Assembly (NCBI RefSeq): GCF_000418325.1 | Contig: NC_021658.1 | Span: 930,001 to 994,000 of the forward strand | DNA length: 64,000 bases | Reading direction: 5' to 3' | Source: Sorangium cellulosum So0157-2 | Lineage (GTDB): Bacteria > Myxococcota_A > Polyangia > Polyangiales > Polyangiaceae | Shown: piece after piece, positions 63,662-64,000 of the stretch | How the letters are laid out: each line of letters begins with the position of its first letter | Position numbering within the stretch: the first letter of the stretch is position 1 | Program-made: the position numbers and the translations under genes | Notes under the pieces: model-generated | Told to the model about the DNA's origin: nothing | Database searches by the model: none | Seen by the model: only the letters and a program-made list of their open reading frames with translations

Positions 63662-64000
63662 CGCGCGCCTCCTTCCGCCTCGTGGTGCTTGTCGAAGAGC
63701 AGGTCGGCCCGGCCTGGCACCTCCTCGCGCAGCGCGACCCCGCCCATGTTCTGCAGCGCCGGCGCGTTCTCGCAGGCGAGGTAGCGCGCCCGCCCCTCTC
63801 CGGTGTTGACGTGGTTGTGCCACGCCCACACCGGGACGTAGATCGCGTCCCCCTGCTTCCAGTCGACGCGCTTCCCGCCCACGTACGAGTAGCCCTCTCC
63901 CTCCAGGACGTAGAGGATGGTCTCGTACGTGTGCCTGTGCCGATTCGAGGATTGCCCCGGATCGAGCCAGCCGATGGTCACGCTGATCGCGTGTGACGGG
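63658..64000 (-). CDS. Cupin-domain protein, cut by the window edge
   Basis: At least 113 residues are visible; the N-terminus lies beyond 64000. Cupin motif 1 is HRHTYETILYVLEGEG and motif 2 is VPVWAWHNHVNTG, which supply His ligands for one metal. The reading frame stays open to the window end, and a GTG at 63981 is probably internal. Coupled by a four-base overlap to the DapA-family gene. Likely a small isomerase, dioxygenase or sugar-binding cupin of the same pathway. Confidence 0.82.
   Translation of the reverse strand, partial: PSHAISVTIGWLDPGQSSNRHRHTYETILYVLEGEGYSYVGGKRVDWKQGDAIYVPVWAWHNHVNTGEGRARYLACENAPALQNMGGVALREEVPGRADLLFDKHHEAEGGAR

Overview
The window is about 70% GC or more, codes densely on both strands, and is rich in predicted lipoproteins (signal peptide plus lipobox), Ser/Thr and histidine kinases, in-frame minisatellites and Cys-rich surface repeats. 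Together these suggest a myxobacterium, most likely of the Sorangium/Polyangiaceae type. This is an inference from gene content; there is no rRNA or other direct marker in the window. I saw no tRNA, rRNA, CRISPR array or complete insertion sequence.

Left part (1-15.4 kb): a YfcG-like glutathione transferase and a homocysteine S-methyltransferase (minus strand); a run of secreted proteins (Cys-rich lipoprotein, sedolisin-type protease, alpha/beta-hydrolase lipoprotein); a GH31 glycosidase lipoprotein with a LacI-type palindrome in its upstream region; an L,D-transpeptidase lipoprotein; then a four-gene copper-type operon (cupredoxin, His-rich lipoprotein, TolC-like outer-membrane factor, Met-rich multicopper oxidase), followed by a DUF2914 lipoprotein.

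Middle (15.4-31.1 kb): Uma2 nuclease-like protein, membrane metallophosphoesterase, a propeller plus hydrolase protein whose nucleophile serine is replaced by glycine, a lipoprotein overlapping tyrS, tyrS, an IHF/HU-type DNA-binding protein with an acidic tail, and two coupled GT-C-like polytopic membrane proteins. The second of these contains a perfect 268-bp duplication separated by 12-bp repeat arrays. A plus-strand structured RNA with a strong intrinsic terminator precedes a lipoprotein that fuses three single-cysteine DsbA-like domains to a parvulin prolyl isomerase.

31.5-38.9 kb: a three-gene set of GAF protein, sensor histidine kinase and DUF2400 protein. The GAF gene carries 32 identical 30-bp repeats and a one-nucleotide frameshift just before them. 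It is followed by an 820-bp gene-free stretch with a second structured-RNA candidate and an AT-rich operator-like inverted repeat, then an alpha/beta-hydrolase.

39.1-55.4 kb: two adjacent paralogous lipoproteins (Cys-rich repeats plus five or six PPC-like beta modules) with matching putative promoters; a TPR-like protein; and a complex I cluster in the order nuoA-B-C-D-G-H-I. nuoE, nuoF and nuoJ-N are absent, and NuoH carries an insertion of about 145 residues. gatB follows. 55.6-64 kb: PlsC acyltransferase, a hybrid histidine kinase (GAF-GAF-PAS-GAF-HisKA-HATPase-REC), a 246-bp element with 41-bp perfect terminal inverted repeats, a Ser/Thr kinase with a WD40 propeller, and a coupled DapA-family/cupin pair that runs off the right edge.
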